Shown here: positions 40,336-49,044 of the stretch, in pieces
How the letters are laid out: every line of letters starts with the position of its first letter
Numbering within the stretch: position 1 is the first letter of the stretch
Assembly: GCF_019669905.1 (NCBI RefSeq)
Contig: NZ_AP019777.1
Location: 434,001-498,000, forward strand
Length of the DNA stretch: 64,000 nucleotides
Source of the DNA: Methylomonas koyamae
GTDB taxonomy: Bacteria; Pseudomonadota; Gammaproteobacteria; Methylococcales; Methylomonadaceae
Direction of reading: 5' to 3'
Notes under the pieces: model-generated
Seen by the model: the letters and a program-made list of their open reading frames with translations, nothing else
The model's database searches: none
Told to the model about the DNA's origin: nothing
Program-made: the position numbers and the translations under genes

Positions 40336-41667
40336 ATGAAAGTTTCCCGTACCCGTTTTATGGCTATCGCCGGCTTGAGTTTACTTACGGCCGGTTCGGC
40401 TTATTCGCAACAAGCGCAAGTGTCGGTCGACGAGGTCGTTGCTCTGTTTTACCAGCGCAACCTGGATTTGATTGCCGCGCAATACAACATCGACCAAGCG
40501 CGCGCCGAACAAGTGGTGGCCGGGGCGATTCCCAATCCGGTGTTCGGTTTTCAAGTCTCCGAAATCAGTAACAATCCCAACATGGGATCCAATGCTATCG
40601 GTTGCAACCATAGCCCCAGCGTATCGTGCGGGCCGGCCGAATATTTTTCTTTCAGCCAATTAATCGAAGTGGCCGGTAAGCGCGGTTTGCGGATGCAGAG
40701 CAGCGGCTTTGCCACGCAGGCAGCCGAGAGCGATTTGCGCGATGCCGTGCGCATCTTCAGCAACATGGTGCGCGATGCTTATTTCGATTTGTTGCTGGCG
40801 CAAAAGAACCGCTGGTTAGCCGAAGAGATTGCCGGCCATTACCGCGAAATAGGCGAAGCCAACGCGTTGCGCCTGAAAAGCGGCGACATTGCCGAGGCCG
40901 ATTATTTGCGGGTGAAAATGGAGGGGTTACGTGCCCAATCCGATCTGGACAGCGCCCAAGCCGCAGTCGAGCAGGCCCAGGCGGCACTGGCGGTGTTGCT
41001 GCGCTGGCCGGAGCAGAGTTTGCGCATCGAAGCGCAGGACGCCTGGCCGGCGTTGGCCGACATAGGCCAAACCGGCGATAAGAACGAATTGATCGATCGG
41101 GCCTTGCACCAACGTCCCGATCTGCAAGCCGACAAACAGCGCGCCGAACAGGCGAAAAAGGAATTGGAGCTGGCGCGGCGCTTGAAATACCCGGATGTCA
41201 CGGTCAACGCCGGCTACGCCCGCGATCCGAGTAACAATTCCTTGAATTCCGCTTTTGTCGGTTTCAGCGTGCCGCTGCCGTTGTTTTACCAATACCAGGG
41301 CGAGGCGGACAAGGCGACAGTCAATCTGAACCAATCGCAACTGGCGGTCGAACAAACCGAGCTCGGCATTCGCAACGACATCGTCAGCGCGCTGGCAGCG
41401 TGGAACAGCGCCGATAAAATCGTGCAACGTTTCGACGGCGGCTTGCTGGACGATGCCCGTAGCGTACGCGACAGCGCGGAACTGGCTTTTAGAAAAGGCG
41501 CGACCGGCGTGCTGGAGTTTATCGAAGCGCAACGCAGCTATAAGAGCGTGATGCGCGATTACTATGCGGCCATGATCAATCGCACCAATGCCTACTACGA
41601 TTTGGGCAAAGCGTTAGGCATCGAACCAAGCGCAGACCATCCTGCCGCAACCGCCGGTCCGAAATAA
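40336..41667 (+). CDS. CzcC/TolC-like outer membrane efflux protein
   Basis: A 443-residue outer membrane factor. After a signal peptide (MAIAGLSLLTAGSAYSQQ) two TolC-type repeats follow, with coiled-coil helices such as DIAEADYLRVKMEGLRAQSD and the second-repeat NELIDRALHQRPDLQADKQR. It would form the channel of a tripartite efflux pump with the two genes downstream. The ATG at 40336 is preferred over a TTG 6 bases earlier. The pump type next door points to divalent metal export. Confidence 0.9.
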   Translation: MKVSRTRFMAIAGLSLLTAGSAYSQQAQVSVDEVVALFYQRNLDLIAAQYNIDQARAEQVVAGAIPNPVFGFQVSEISNNPNMGSNAIGCNHSPSVSCGPAEYFSFSQLIEVAGKRGLRMQSSGFATQAAESDLRDAVRIFSNMVRDAYFDLLLAQKNRWLAEEIAGHYREIGEANALRLKSGDIAEADYLRVKMEGLRAQSDLDSAQAAVEQAQAALAVLLRWPEQSLRIEAQDAWPALADIGQTGDKNELIDRALHQRPDLQADKQRAEQAKKELELARRLKYPDVTVNAGYARDPSNNSLNSAFVGFSVPLPLFYQYQGEADKATVNLNQSQLAVEQTELGIRNDIVSALAAWNSADKIVQRFDGGLLDDARSVRDSAELAFRKGATGVLEFIEAQRSYKSVMRDYYAAMINRTNAYYDLGKALGIEPSADHPAATAGPK

Positions 41668-41684
41668 AAGGCCGGTTCTTTCCC

Positions 41685-42863
41685 ATGTACAAAACCCCTT
41701 CCATGAATAAGCAAGCGATGTTCCGATTACACCGTTGCTGCGCCCGGTTCGGGTTGCTGGCATTGTTAGTGTTGAATGCCTGTTCCGAATCCGCCGATAA
41801 ACGCCAGCCGCAACCTGTGGTTCAGGCGGTTCCCGGAGAAGTTTACTTAACCCCCGATTCGCCGAAGAAAGCCTATGTCAAAACCAGTAGGCTGAGCCTG
41901 ACCCGGCCGCCGTTGCTGGAGCCGCTGGCCGGTAAAATCGCCTATAACGAAAGTGCGACGTCCCGAATCAGTTCTCCGGTAAGCGGCCGAGTGCTGGACC
42001 ATCCTTTGCCGCTGGGGAGTAAAGTCGAGGCCGGAACCGTGTTGTTGGAATTGCATAGCCCGGAGGTGGCGGATGCCCAGGCCGATTATGCCAAGGCGCA
42101 AGCGCAAGTGACCTTGGCCGAGCATGCGTTCCGGCGCCAGCAAGAGTTGTATCAAGGCAAGGTCGTCTCGCGTAAGGATTTGGAACAGGCCGAGGACGAT
42201 TTGAGCCAAGCCCGCAGCGAAGTGCAACGGGCGCAAAACCGCTTGAAAAATCTGCAATTGGCCTTGGCCCAAAACAATGCCCGCTTCGCCTTGCGTTCGC
42301 CGATAAACGGCGTGGTGGTGGAGCGTAACGTCAATCCGGGGCAACAGGTCGGTCCGGATTTGGACAAGCCTTTGTTCGTCGTTTCCGATATGCAACGGCT
42401 GACGGTGGTGATGGACGTGTTCGAAGTCAATCTGGCCAAAATCAAGCCCGGCCAACAATTGAATATTTCAGTGCCGGCTTACCCGGGCGAAACCTTTCCG
42501 GCGACGATAGAGTACGTCGGCCAGGTCTTGAGCGAAACCACCCGTAGCGTGCAAGTGCGTTGCGCCTTGCCTAATCCGGACGGCCGCTTGCTGCCGGGCA
42601 TGTACGCCTCCATCAACGTCGAAAGTCCGCCGGATGCCCTGGCCATTGTGGTGCCGTTGACCGCGGTATTCACCGAAGACGAATCCGACTACGTGTTTGT
42701 CGCCGTCGACGAAAACCACTATAAGCAGCGGCCGGTAAAAATGGGCTTGCGGCTGAAGGATAGGGCGGTGGTGACCGAGGGTTTGCAGCCCGGCGAGCAA
42801 TTGGTTACCGAGGGGGCGTTGGTGTTGCGCGCCGAAGAAGATGTCAACGATGCCAACCCATAG
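41685..42863 (+). CDS. RND efflux periplasmic adaptor (CzcB-like lipoprotein)
   Basis: A 392-residue membrane fusion protein. The N-terminus GLLALLVLNAC is a lipobox signal peptide. The body has the barrel-sandwich hybrid halves (SPVSGRVLDHPLPLGSKVEA and FALRSPINGVVVERNVNPG) around an alpha-helical hairpin rich in Gln and Ala, then the beta-barrel and membrane-proximal domains. It links the inner-membrane pump to the outer membrane channel and may hand over metal ions. A second possible start is ATG 41703. It begins 17 bases after the outer-membrane gene. Confidence 0.9.
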   Translation: MYKTPSMNKQAMFRLHRCCARFGLLALLVLNACSESADKRQPQPVVQAVPGEVYLTPDSPKKAYVKTSRLSLTRPPLLEPLAGKIAYNESATSRISSPVSGRVLDHPLPLGSKVEAGTVLLELHSPEVADAQADYAKAQAQVTLAEHAFRRQQELYQGKVVSRKDLEQAEDDLSQARSEVQRAQNRLKNLQLALAQNNARFALRSPINGVVVERNVNPGQQVGPDLDKPLFVVSDMQRLTVVMDVFEVNLAKIKPGQQLNISVPAYPGETFPATIEYVGQVLSETTRSVQVRCALPNPDGRLLPGMYASINVESPPDALAIVVPLTAVFTEDESDYVFVAVDENHYKQRPVKMGLRLKDRAVVTEGLQPGEQLVTEGALVLRAEEDVNDANP

Positions 42864-42877
42864 TCCAGGACGCTAAA

Positions 42878-45800
42878 ATGATTGCCCGCGTTATCGCTTT
42901 TTGTTTGCAACAGCGCCTGATGGTGATCGGCGCTACCTTGGCTATCGCCGTTTCCGGCATCGTGGCCTTCGAGAATCTGCCGGTGCAGGCGTTTCCGGAC
43001 GTGCAGAACGTGTTCGTGCAGGTGGTGACGCAATTCCCCGGCCAGGCGCCGGAGGAAGTGGAAAAAGTCATTTCGTTGCCGATCGAACGGGAAATGAACG
43101 GCCTACCGCATTTGTTGAATATGCGCTCGGTGTCGATTTTCGGCCTGTCGGTGGTGACGCTGATCTTCGACGATGGTGCCGAAGACTATTTCTCCCGCCA
43201 GCAAGTCCTGGAGCGTTTGCGCGGCGCCGACCTGCCCAGCGACGTCAAGCCGCAAATCGGGCCGTTGTCGACCGGTGTCGGCGAGATTTACCGTTATGTG
43301 ATCGACGCCAAACACCTGCCGTTGACCGAGCAGCGGGCCTTGCAGGATTGGGTGATCGAGCCGCGGCTGCGTAGCGTACAGGGTGTGGCCGACGTGGTGT
43401 CTTACGGCGGCGGCGTCAAGGAATACAAAGTCGTGGTTCGGCCGGACAGTCTGAAAAATTACCGGTTGAATCTGAATCAGGTCTACGCCGCGATCGCCGC
43501 CAACAATACCAATACCGGCGGCGGCTATATCGAGGACGGCGACGAGGCCTTGGTGGTCCGGGGCGTCGGTTTGCTGAAATCGGCCGACGAGATCGGCGAA
43601 ATCGTCGTGACCAGTAACGACGGCGTACCGATCCGGGTGAAAGATGTTGCCGATATTAGCATCGGCCCGCAACCGCGCACCGGTATCGTGTCGTTGAACC
43701 AGCGCGACGATATCGTCGAAGGCATCGTGTTGCTGATCAAAGGCCGCGACGCGGTCGGCGTGCTGGCCGGCGTCAAGCAGAAAATCGAGGAATTGAATGC
43801 GTTCGGCTTGCCGCCGGGCGTGAAAATCACGCCGATTTACGATCGCACCGAACTGGTCGGCCACACCGTGCACACCGTCGAACACAACATGATCGAAGGT
43901 GCGGTATTGATCTTGATCATTCTGCTGGTGTTTCTGCAACGTTTCGTGGCCGCGTTTCTGGTCACGCTGATTATTCCGCTGTCGTTGCTATTCGCTTTTA
44001 TTCTGGTCGATTTAGGCGGTATCTCCGCCAACCTGATTTCGTTGGGGGCGATCGATTTCGGCATCATCGTCGACAGTGCCGTGGTCTTGGTGGAAGCGGT
44101 CATGGTGCAAGTGACGCTGGATATGCAGCGTAACTCGGACATCCGCCATTTGCGGCAATCGTTGTTGAATACCGCAACCGAAATGGGGCGGCCGATTTTG
44201 TTCTCCAAGATCATCATCATCATTGCCTTCCTGCCGATTTTTACTTTTCAGCGGGTCGAGGCCAAAATCTTCTCGCCGATGGCGTATACGCTGAGCTTTG
44301 CGTTGGTGGCTTCGATGCTGTTCAGCCTGACTTTTATTCCGTCGATGCTGACTTATTTGTTGGGGCCGAAGCTGGCCGAGCGCCACAATCCGTTGGTGCA
44401 TGCCATGGAACGCCATTACCGCAACATTCTGGAATGGGTGTTGAAACATGCCCGCTTGGTTTTCTTTGCCGCGGTCGGCGCCTTGGCCTTGAGTTTCCTG
44501 TCGGTGCGTTTGATCGGCACCGAATTCATGCCGAAGCTGGACGAGGGCAACATCTGGCTGACCATCACGCTGCCGACGCCGGTGTCGCTCACCACCGCGA
44601 AGGATATCGAGCGCAAGGTCCGCGAGCGGCTGGAAACTTTCGGCGAGGCCAGGACTATCCTGACCCAATTGGGCCGGCCGGAAGACGGTACCGATCCCAA
44701 AGGTTTTAACAATCTGGAGGTGTTGATAGACCTCAACCCCAAGGAAACCTGGCGTTATCCGAAAAAAGACGAATTGGTGCAGGCCATGGATCAATCGTTG
44801 TCGATTTTTCCGGGTATTCAGACCAATTTTTCGCAGGTGATTCAGGACAACGTCGAAGAAGCCATTTCCGGGGTTAAGGGCGAGATTGCGATCAAGGTGT
44901 TCGGTAGCGATCTGCAAACCTTGCAGGACAAGGCCGATCAGATTACCCATATCCTGGCCGGCATCCGCGGCGCCAGCGACGTTGCCGCCGAACAGCAGGC
45001 CGGCTTGGCGCAAGTCATCGTCGACATCGACCGGGCCAAAATCTCCCGTTACGGTATCAATGTCGCCGATGTCGAGCAGGTGTTGGAAATCGGCATGGGC
45101 GGTAAGGCGGCGTCGCATTTTCTGGAAGGCGAACGCCGCTTCGATATTTCGCTGCGCTATGCGGAAAGCGCCCGCGATTCGGTCTCGGGCCTGGAAAGTC
45201 TGACGGTGCAAACTCCGCTGGGCCAATTGATACCGCTATCCGAGTTGGCGACGATCAAGGTCAATCAAGGCGCTTCCAGAATCAGCCGCGAAGACAACAT
45301 GCGCCGGATTGCGATCAAATGCAATCTGATCGACCGCGACCAGGGCAGTTTCGTCGCCGAAGCCCAGGAAAAGGTGGCGGCGCAGGTGGCGTTGCCGCCC
45401 GGTTACCGCATCGTCTGGAGCGGCCAATTCGAGAACCAGCAACGGGCGATGAAGCGGCTGGCGATCATCGTGCCGATCAGTCTGGGCTTGATTTTCGTCT
45501 TGTTGTTCTGGACCTTTATGTCGGTTAAAAACGCATTGCTGATCGTGATGAACGTGCCGTTTGCGTTGATCGGCGGTTTATTGATCCTGCTGGCGACCGG
45601 TATCAATCTCAGCGTTTCCGCCGCGGTGGGTTTTATCGCCTTGTTCGGTATTGCGGTACAGAATGGCGTTATTCTGGTGTCGCAATTGAACAAACTGCGG
45701 CGCGAGGGCCAATCGTTGCACAACGCAATCGTCAACGGTTCGGTCAGTCGGTTGCGGCCGGTGGTGATGACTGCATTGATGGCGATGCTGGGCCTGTTCC

Positions 45801-45946
45801 CGGCGGCATTGTCCACTAGCGTCGGTTCCGAGACCGCCAAGCCGTTTGCCGTGGTCATTATCGGCGGCCTGATTAGCGCGACCCTACTGACCTTGACCCT
45901 GCTGCCGGCGTTATACCGTTACTTTGCCGAAGCCGACGAGCTTTAA
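42878..45946 (+). CDS. CzcA-like heavy-metal RND efflux transporter
   Basis: A 1022-residue RND pump with 12 helices and two large periplasmic loops. It opens MIARVIAFCLQQRLMVIGAT and has PDVQNVFVQVVTQFPGQAPEEVEKV. The TM4 proton-relay segment is LGAIDFGIIVDSAVVLVE. This DFGxxxD pattern fits the divalent-cation (Zn/Co/Ni) branch better than the Cu/Ag CusA type, which lacks DFG. The substrate metal is inferred. It starts 14 bases after the adaptor gene and is followed at once by a PII-like gene. Confidence 0.92.
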   Translation: MIARVIAFCLQQRLMVIGATLAIAVSGIVAFENLPVQAFPDVQNVFVQVVTQFPGQAPEEVEKVISLPIEREMNGLPHLLNMRSVSIFGLSVVTLIFDDGAEDYFSRQQVLERLRGADLPSDVKPQIGPLSTGVGEIYRYVIDAKHLPLTEQRALQDWVIEPRLRSVQGVADVVSYGGGVKEYKVVVRPDSLKNYRLNLNQVYAAIAANNTNTGGGYIEDGDEALVVRGVGLLKSADEIGEIVVTSNDGVPIRVKDVADISIGPQPRTGIVSLNQRDDIVEGIVLLIKGRDAVGVLAGVKQKIEELNAFGLPPGVKITPIYDRTELVGHTVHTVEHNMIEGAVLILIILLVFLQRFVAAFLVTLIIPLSLLFAFILVDLGGISANLISLGAIDFGIIVDSAVVLVEAVMVQVTLDMQRNSDIRHLRQSLLNTATEMGRPILFSKIIIIIAFLPIFTFQRVEAKIFSPMAYTLSFALVASMLFSLTFIPSMLTYLLGPKLAERHNPLVHAMERHYRNILEWVLKHARLVFFAAVGALALSFLSVRLIGTEFMPKLDEGNIWLTITLPTPVSLTTAKDIERKVRERLETFGEARTILTQLGRPEDGTDPKGFNNLEVLIDLNPKETWRYPKKDELVQAMDQSLSIFPGIQTNFSQVIQDNVEEAISGVKGEIAIKVFGSDLQTLQDKADQITHILAGIRGASDVAAEQQAGLAQVIVDIDRAKISRYGINVADVEQVLEIGMGGKAASHFLEGERRFDISLRYAESARDSVSGLESLTVQTPLGQLIPLSELATIKVNQGASRISREDNMRRIAIKCNLIDRDQGSFVAEAQEKVAAQVALPPGYRIVWSGQFENQQRAMKRLAIIVPISLGLIFVLLFWTFMSVKNALLIVMNVPFALIGGLLILLATGINLSVSAAVGFIALFGIAVQNGVILVSQLNKLRREGQSLHNAIVNGSVSRLRPVVMTALMAMLGLFPAALSTSVGSETAKPFAVVIIGGLISATLLTLTLLPALYRYFAEADEL

Positions 45947-45949
45947 AGG

Positions 45950-46282
45950 ATGGCCATGAAAGAAATCCGTGCCTATATTCAGCCGCATAAACTTAACCAA
46001 CTGACGCTGGCCTTGATGGAAATTCCCGATTTTCCGGGGATGTCGGTGATGGATTGCGAGGGTTTCGGTCGCGAACGCACCGAACACATTCAGGATTACA
46101 AGCCGTTTCTGGCCAAAAAACGGATCGAGATCTTTGCACCGGAGCATCTGGTGGAGACGATTTTTCAGACCGTCATGAAGGTTGCGCGTAGCGGCCACCA
46201 CGGCGACGGCAAGGTCTACATCGTCGAAGCGGTGGCGGGCGGGCGGATCAGCACCGGCGAACGCGATGCTGATTTAGGCTAA
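45950..46282 (+). CDS. PII-like signalling protein in RND operon
   Basis: A 110-residue GlnB-fold protein. It keeps the PII framework: KEIRAYIQPHKLNQLTLAL at the start, CEGFGRERTEH before the T-loop, KKRIEIFAPEHLVETIFQTV, and the C-terminal HHGDGKVYIVEA with GGRISTGERD. The T-loop is several residues shorter than in GlnB and lacks the uridylylated tyrosine. It starts 3 bases after the pump stop. PII-like proteins in such operons may sense a nucleotide or metal and modulate the pump; this role is inferred. Confidence 0.85.
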   Translation: MAMKEIRAYIQPHKLNQLTLALMEIPDFPGMSVMDCEGFGRERTEHIQDYKPFLAKKRIEIFAPEHLVETIFQTVMKVARSGHHGDGKVYIVEAVAGGRISTGERDADLG

Positions 46283-46305
46283 GCCGGTAAGCTGAAAATT
46301 CCGGG

Positions 46306-47202
46306 TTACCGGCCCAGCAGCTTCAATTCCGCCTCGCGGTATTTCTCGGCGCATTTGCTGCTGACCTCTTCCGGCAATTTCGGGCCGGGAGCGGTTTTAT
46401 TCCAATCCAACGTTTCCAGGTAATCGCGCAAATATTGCTTGTCGAAGCTGGGCGGGCTGATGCCGACTTGGTATTGTTCGACCGGCCAGAAGCGCGACGA
46501 GTCCGGCGTCAGCGCTTCGTCGATCAGGTACAGGGTGCCGGCCGCGTCCAGGCCGAATTCGAACTTGGTGTCGGCGATGATGATGCCGCGCTGGCGGGCG
46601 TATTCGGCCGCCGTGGTGTAAAGCCGCAGGCTGGCGTCGCGAACTTTGCCGGCTAATTCCTCTCCGATTAATTTGACGGTGTCGGCAAAGCTGATGTTCT
46701 CGTCGTGCACGCCGACTTCGGCTTTGCTGGACGGCGTGTAAATCGGTTGCGGCAGTTGTTGCGCCTGTTGCAGGCCGGCCGGCAGTTCGATGCCGCATAC
46801 GGCGCCGCAACGCTGGTAGTCCTTCCAGCCGGAACCGATCAGGTAGCCGCGGACGATGGCTTCCACCGGCAGCGGTTTCAGGCGCTTGACGATAATGGCG
46901 CGGCCTTCCACCTGTGCTCTGAGCTCCGGATCGGGAATCACGTCGGCCAAGGTCAAATCGTCGCTCAAGTGGTTGGGGATGATGTCGCGCATTTTCTCGA
47001 ACCAGAAGTTGGAGACGCTGGTCAATACCCTGCCTTTGCCCGGAATCGGATCGGGCATGATCACGTCGAATGCCGACATCCGGTCGGTCGTGACGATCAG
47101 CAAATGGCTGTCGTCGATTTCGTACATGTCGCGGACTTTGCCGCGGCCGAGCAGTTTCAGATGCGGCAGGGAGGATTCGTAAAGGGCGGCGGGGGCATTC
47201 AT
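46306..47202 (-). CDS. purC: Phosphoribosylaminoimidazole-succinocarboxamide synthase
   Basis: A 298-residue SAICAR synthetase, the ATP-dependent ligase joining CAIR and aspartate in purine synthesis. It opens [21 protein letters not shown] and shows [56 protein letters not shown] and [20 protein letters not shown]. This is the longer type of the enzyme, found in many proteobacteria and yeast. It is convergent with the PII-like gene and divergent from djlA. Confidence 0.97.
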   Translation of the reverse strand: MNAPAALYESSLPHLKLLGRGKVRDMYEIDDSHLLIVTTDRMSAFDVIMPDPIPGKGRVLTSVSNFWFEKMRDIIPNHLSDDLTLADVIPDPELRAQVEGRAIIVKRLKPLPVEAIVRGYLIGSGWKDYQRCGAVCGIELPAGLQQAQQLPQPIYTPSSKAEVGVHDENISFADTVKLIGEELAGKVRDASLRLYTTAAEYARQRGIIIADTKFEFGLDAAGTLYLIDEALTPDSSRFWPVEQYQVGISPPSFDKQYLRDYLETLDWNKTAPGPKLPEEVSSKCAEKYREAELKLLGR

Positions 47203-47271
47203 ATCGAGGGCGGATAGTCAGTGAAAATTGCTCGAAATTTTATCATTAATCGGAAGAGGGATAGGTAACGC

Positions 47272-48075
47272 ATGAGTTGGTTGGGTAAATTGGTTGGAGG
47301 CGCTTTCGGCTTCTTGATGGGGGGGCCGTTGGGCGCCATTTTCGGCGCGGCGGTCGGCCACCAGTTCGATGCCGGGATGCAAGAGACGGCGGACCAGACT
47401 TTGCATCCGGGCGAGCAGCATCGGGTACAAACCGCGTTCTTTACCGCGACGTTTGCCGTGATGGGCCATGTGGCCAAGGTCGACGGCCGGGTGTCGAGCG
47501 AGGAAATCGGCTTGGCCAACCGGGTCATGGAGAATATGGAACTGACGCCGGAACTGCGCGAAGCTGCGATCCATCTGTTTCGCCAGGGTAAGCAAGCCGG
47601 CTTTCCGTTGGCCGGCGTACTGAAGCAATTCCGCAACGAGTGTCATCGGCGTACGCATTTGTTGCGGATGTTCGTCGAAATCCAGTTGCAGGCGGCGTTC
47701 GCCGACGGCGTGTTCGATGCCAGCGAAGAAGCGTTGCTGAAAGATATTTGCCGGCAACTCGGCTTGTCGGAATTCGAATACCGGGTGATCAAGGGCCAAG
47801 TCGCCGCCCAACAGCGCTTTCGCCAGCAGAGCAGCCGCGAATATGCCTCAGAACCCGCGGCACCGCGCGTGGAGGATGCTTATGCCGTGCTGGGCATCTC
47901 GGCGCAGGCCAGCGAGGCGGAAGTCAAAAAAGCTTATCGCCGGCTGATGAGCCAGCATCATCCGGATAAGTTGGTAGCGAAAGGTTTGCCGGAAGAAATG
48001 ATGGCCTTAGCCAAACAGAAAACCCAACAGATCAGAAAAGCTTACGAAACTATCAAGGAGCGCCGGGGCTTTTAA
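47272..48075 (+). CDS. djlA: DjlA-type membrane-anchored DnaJ co-chaperone
   Basis: A 267-residue protein. A glycine-rich N-terminal membrane segment (LVGGAFGFLMGGPLGAIFGA) resembles the dimerising anchor of DjlA. A central TerB-like helical domain follows (about residues 50-180), then a C-terminal J-domain with the HHPDKL variant of the HPD motif (YRRLMSQHHPDKL). It should activate DnaK at the membrane. The order purC-djlA divergent is local; no partner chaperone gene is nearby. Confidence 0.93.
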   Translation: MSWLGKLVGGAFGFLMGGPLGAIFGAAVGHQFDAGMQETADQTLHPGEQHRVQTAFFTATFAVMGHVAKVDGRVSSEEIGLANRVMENMELTPELREAAIHLFRQGKQAGFPLAGVLKQFRNECHRRTHLLRMFVEIQLQAAFADGVFDASEEALLKDICRQLGLSEFEYRVIKGQVAAQQRFRQQSSREYASEPAAPRVEDAYAVLGISAQASEAEVKKAYRRLMSQHHPDKLVAKGLPEEMMALAKQKTQQIRKAYETIKERRGF

Positions 48076-48111
48076 AAAAATGCCCGCCTCACCTGTGGCA
48101 GGTGGGCGGGC
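48074..48111 (-). terminator. Rho-independent terminator of the small membrane protein gene
   Basis: On the minus strand the stem GCCCGCC / GGCGGGC with inner ACCTG / CAGGT arms is followed by ATTTTTTT. Its T-run overlaps the djlA stop, so the convergent genes share it. Confidence 0.85.
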
Positions 48112-48163
48112 CAAGCTAAACAGAGCTACTGCTTGATCGCGTGAGGGGGGTACAACAAACAGG

Positions 48164-48325
48164 TTAAGCGCGGAACGAGCCGGTAAAATCCAGATTGCTG
48201 GAAATGGTGGCCGCTCCGAACAGCATGGTGGAGATAATGAACTCACCCGACATGAAGCCAAACACGCCGGTGGTAAAAAACAGACCAGTGAGTATGTCTC
48301 GATAAAGATTGTTAGATTTGCTCAT
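48164..48325 (-). CDS. Small hydrophobic protein (53 residues) with strong expression signals
   Basis: A 53-residue protein starting MSKSNNLYRDILTGLFFTTG. It has one or two hydrophobic segments (GLFFTTGVFGFMSGEFIIST, MLFGAATISS) and ends LDFTGSFRA. A perfect GGAGGAAAC ribosome binding site precedes the ATG. A promoter with TTGTAA and TATAGT spaced 17 bases lies just upstream, and a strong terminator downstream, so it is a monocistronic, probably well-expressed gene. I do not recognise the family. A longer frame reaching to 48460 lacks a ribosome binding site. Confidence 0.78.
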   Translation of the reverse strand: MSKSNNLYRDILTGLFFTTGVFGFMSGEFIISTMLFGAATISSNLDFTGSFRA

Positions 48326-48370
48326 GTTTCCTCCCAGACTGGTGACAGTCAATTCAATGAAGACGGTTCT

Positions 48371-48399
48371 ACTATATGAGCTAGCGCTTTTATTTACAA
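48371..48399 (-). promoter_or_regulatory. Promoter of the 53-residue membrane protein gene
   Basis: Minus-strand -35 TTGTAA (48399-48394) and -10 TATAGT (48376-48371) with a 17-base spacer. Predicted transcription starts about 38 bases before the start codon. Confidence 0.7.
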
Positions 48400-48420
48400 T
48401 ATCGACGATTGTGTACACCT

Positions 48421-48439
48421 TGTTTCCATATGGGAAACA
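48421..48439. promoter_or_regulatory. Operator-like palindrome TGTTTCC-N5-GGAAACA
   Basis: A perfect 7+7 inverted repeat lies 22 bases upstream of the -35 box of the small membrane protein gene. That position suits an activator site. Confidence 0.55.
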
Positions 48440-48482
48440 ATTCTGTAATAAAGTCGTCACATTCGGCTGTTATGAGTCGGTT

Positions 48483-49043
48483 TTATGCCAGAAAGGCGTC
48501 GAGGGACGGGAGATTGTGCTTGGGCAGTTTCACCGTCAGCCGCACGTTGTCGCTGAATTCCTGCGCCAGGATGCTGCCGTCCAATTTCTTTAACTGGTAT
48601 TCCAGCGGCTGCAAGCGGCTGTAGTCCAAGGTCAGGTCGACTTCGGCAAATTCGACGTAATCGACAATGTCCGCCGCTTCGATCACCGCTTTGGCGACGT
48701 TGCCGTAAGCCCGGGTCAGGCCGCCGGCGCCGAGCTTGATGCCTCCGAAATAACGTACCACCGCAACGACCAAATTAATCAGTTGCTTTCCTTCCAGATG
48801 CTGAAAAATCGGCTTGCCGGCGGTGCCGCTGGGTTCGCCGGCATCGTAAAACCGGCAGACCAGGCCGTCGGCCGACTGGATGCGGTAAGCGTAAACGATG
48901 TGGCTGGCATCCGGATAACGCCGGTGCAGATCGGTTAACACTGCCAGCGCCTCGGCTTCCGCGCGGCACGGGCTGATGACGCCGATGAAGCGGGATTTCT
49001 TGACGATCTCTTCGATCTGGCAGGCCGCGGCGACGATTTTCAC
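48483..49043 (-). CDS. yigZ: YigZ/IMPACT family protein
   Basis: A 186-residue member of the UPF0029/IMPACT family. It has EEIVKKSRFIGVISPCRAEA, the hallmark CRFYDAGEPSGTAGKPIFQHLEG, and VAVVRYFGGIKLGAGGLTRAYG, with a ferredoxin-like C-terminal domain. Eukaryotic IMPACT acts in translational control; the bacterial role is unclear. It begins 2 bases after the ABC ATPase gene stop but is unrelated in function. Confidence 0.92.
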   Translation of the reverse strand: MKIVAAACQIEEIVKKSRFIGVISPCRAEAEALAVLTDLHRRYPDASHIVYAYRIQSADGLVCRFYDAGEPSGTAGKPIFQHLEGKQLINLVVAVVRYFGGIKLGAGGLTRAYGNVAKAVIEAADIVDYVEFAEVDLTLDYSRLQPLEYQLKKLDGSILAQEFSDNVRLTVKLPKHNLPSLDAFLA

Positions 49044-49044
49044 G

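Noticed and set aside
43103-45226. Large minus-strand frames inside the RND pump gene
   Set aside because: GC-rich codon use leaves the antisense strand open; the plus-strand pump is unmistakable.
42878-45946. CusA-type copper/silver pump
   Set aside because: The TM4 motif DFGIIVDSAVV fits the divalent-cation branch, so copper was not assigned.
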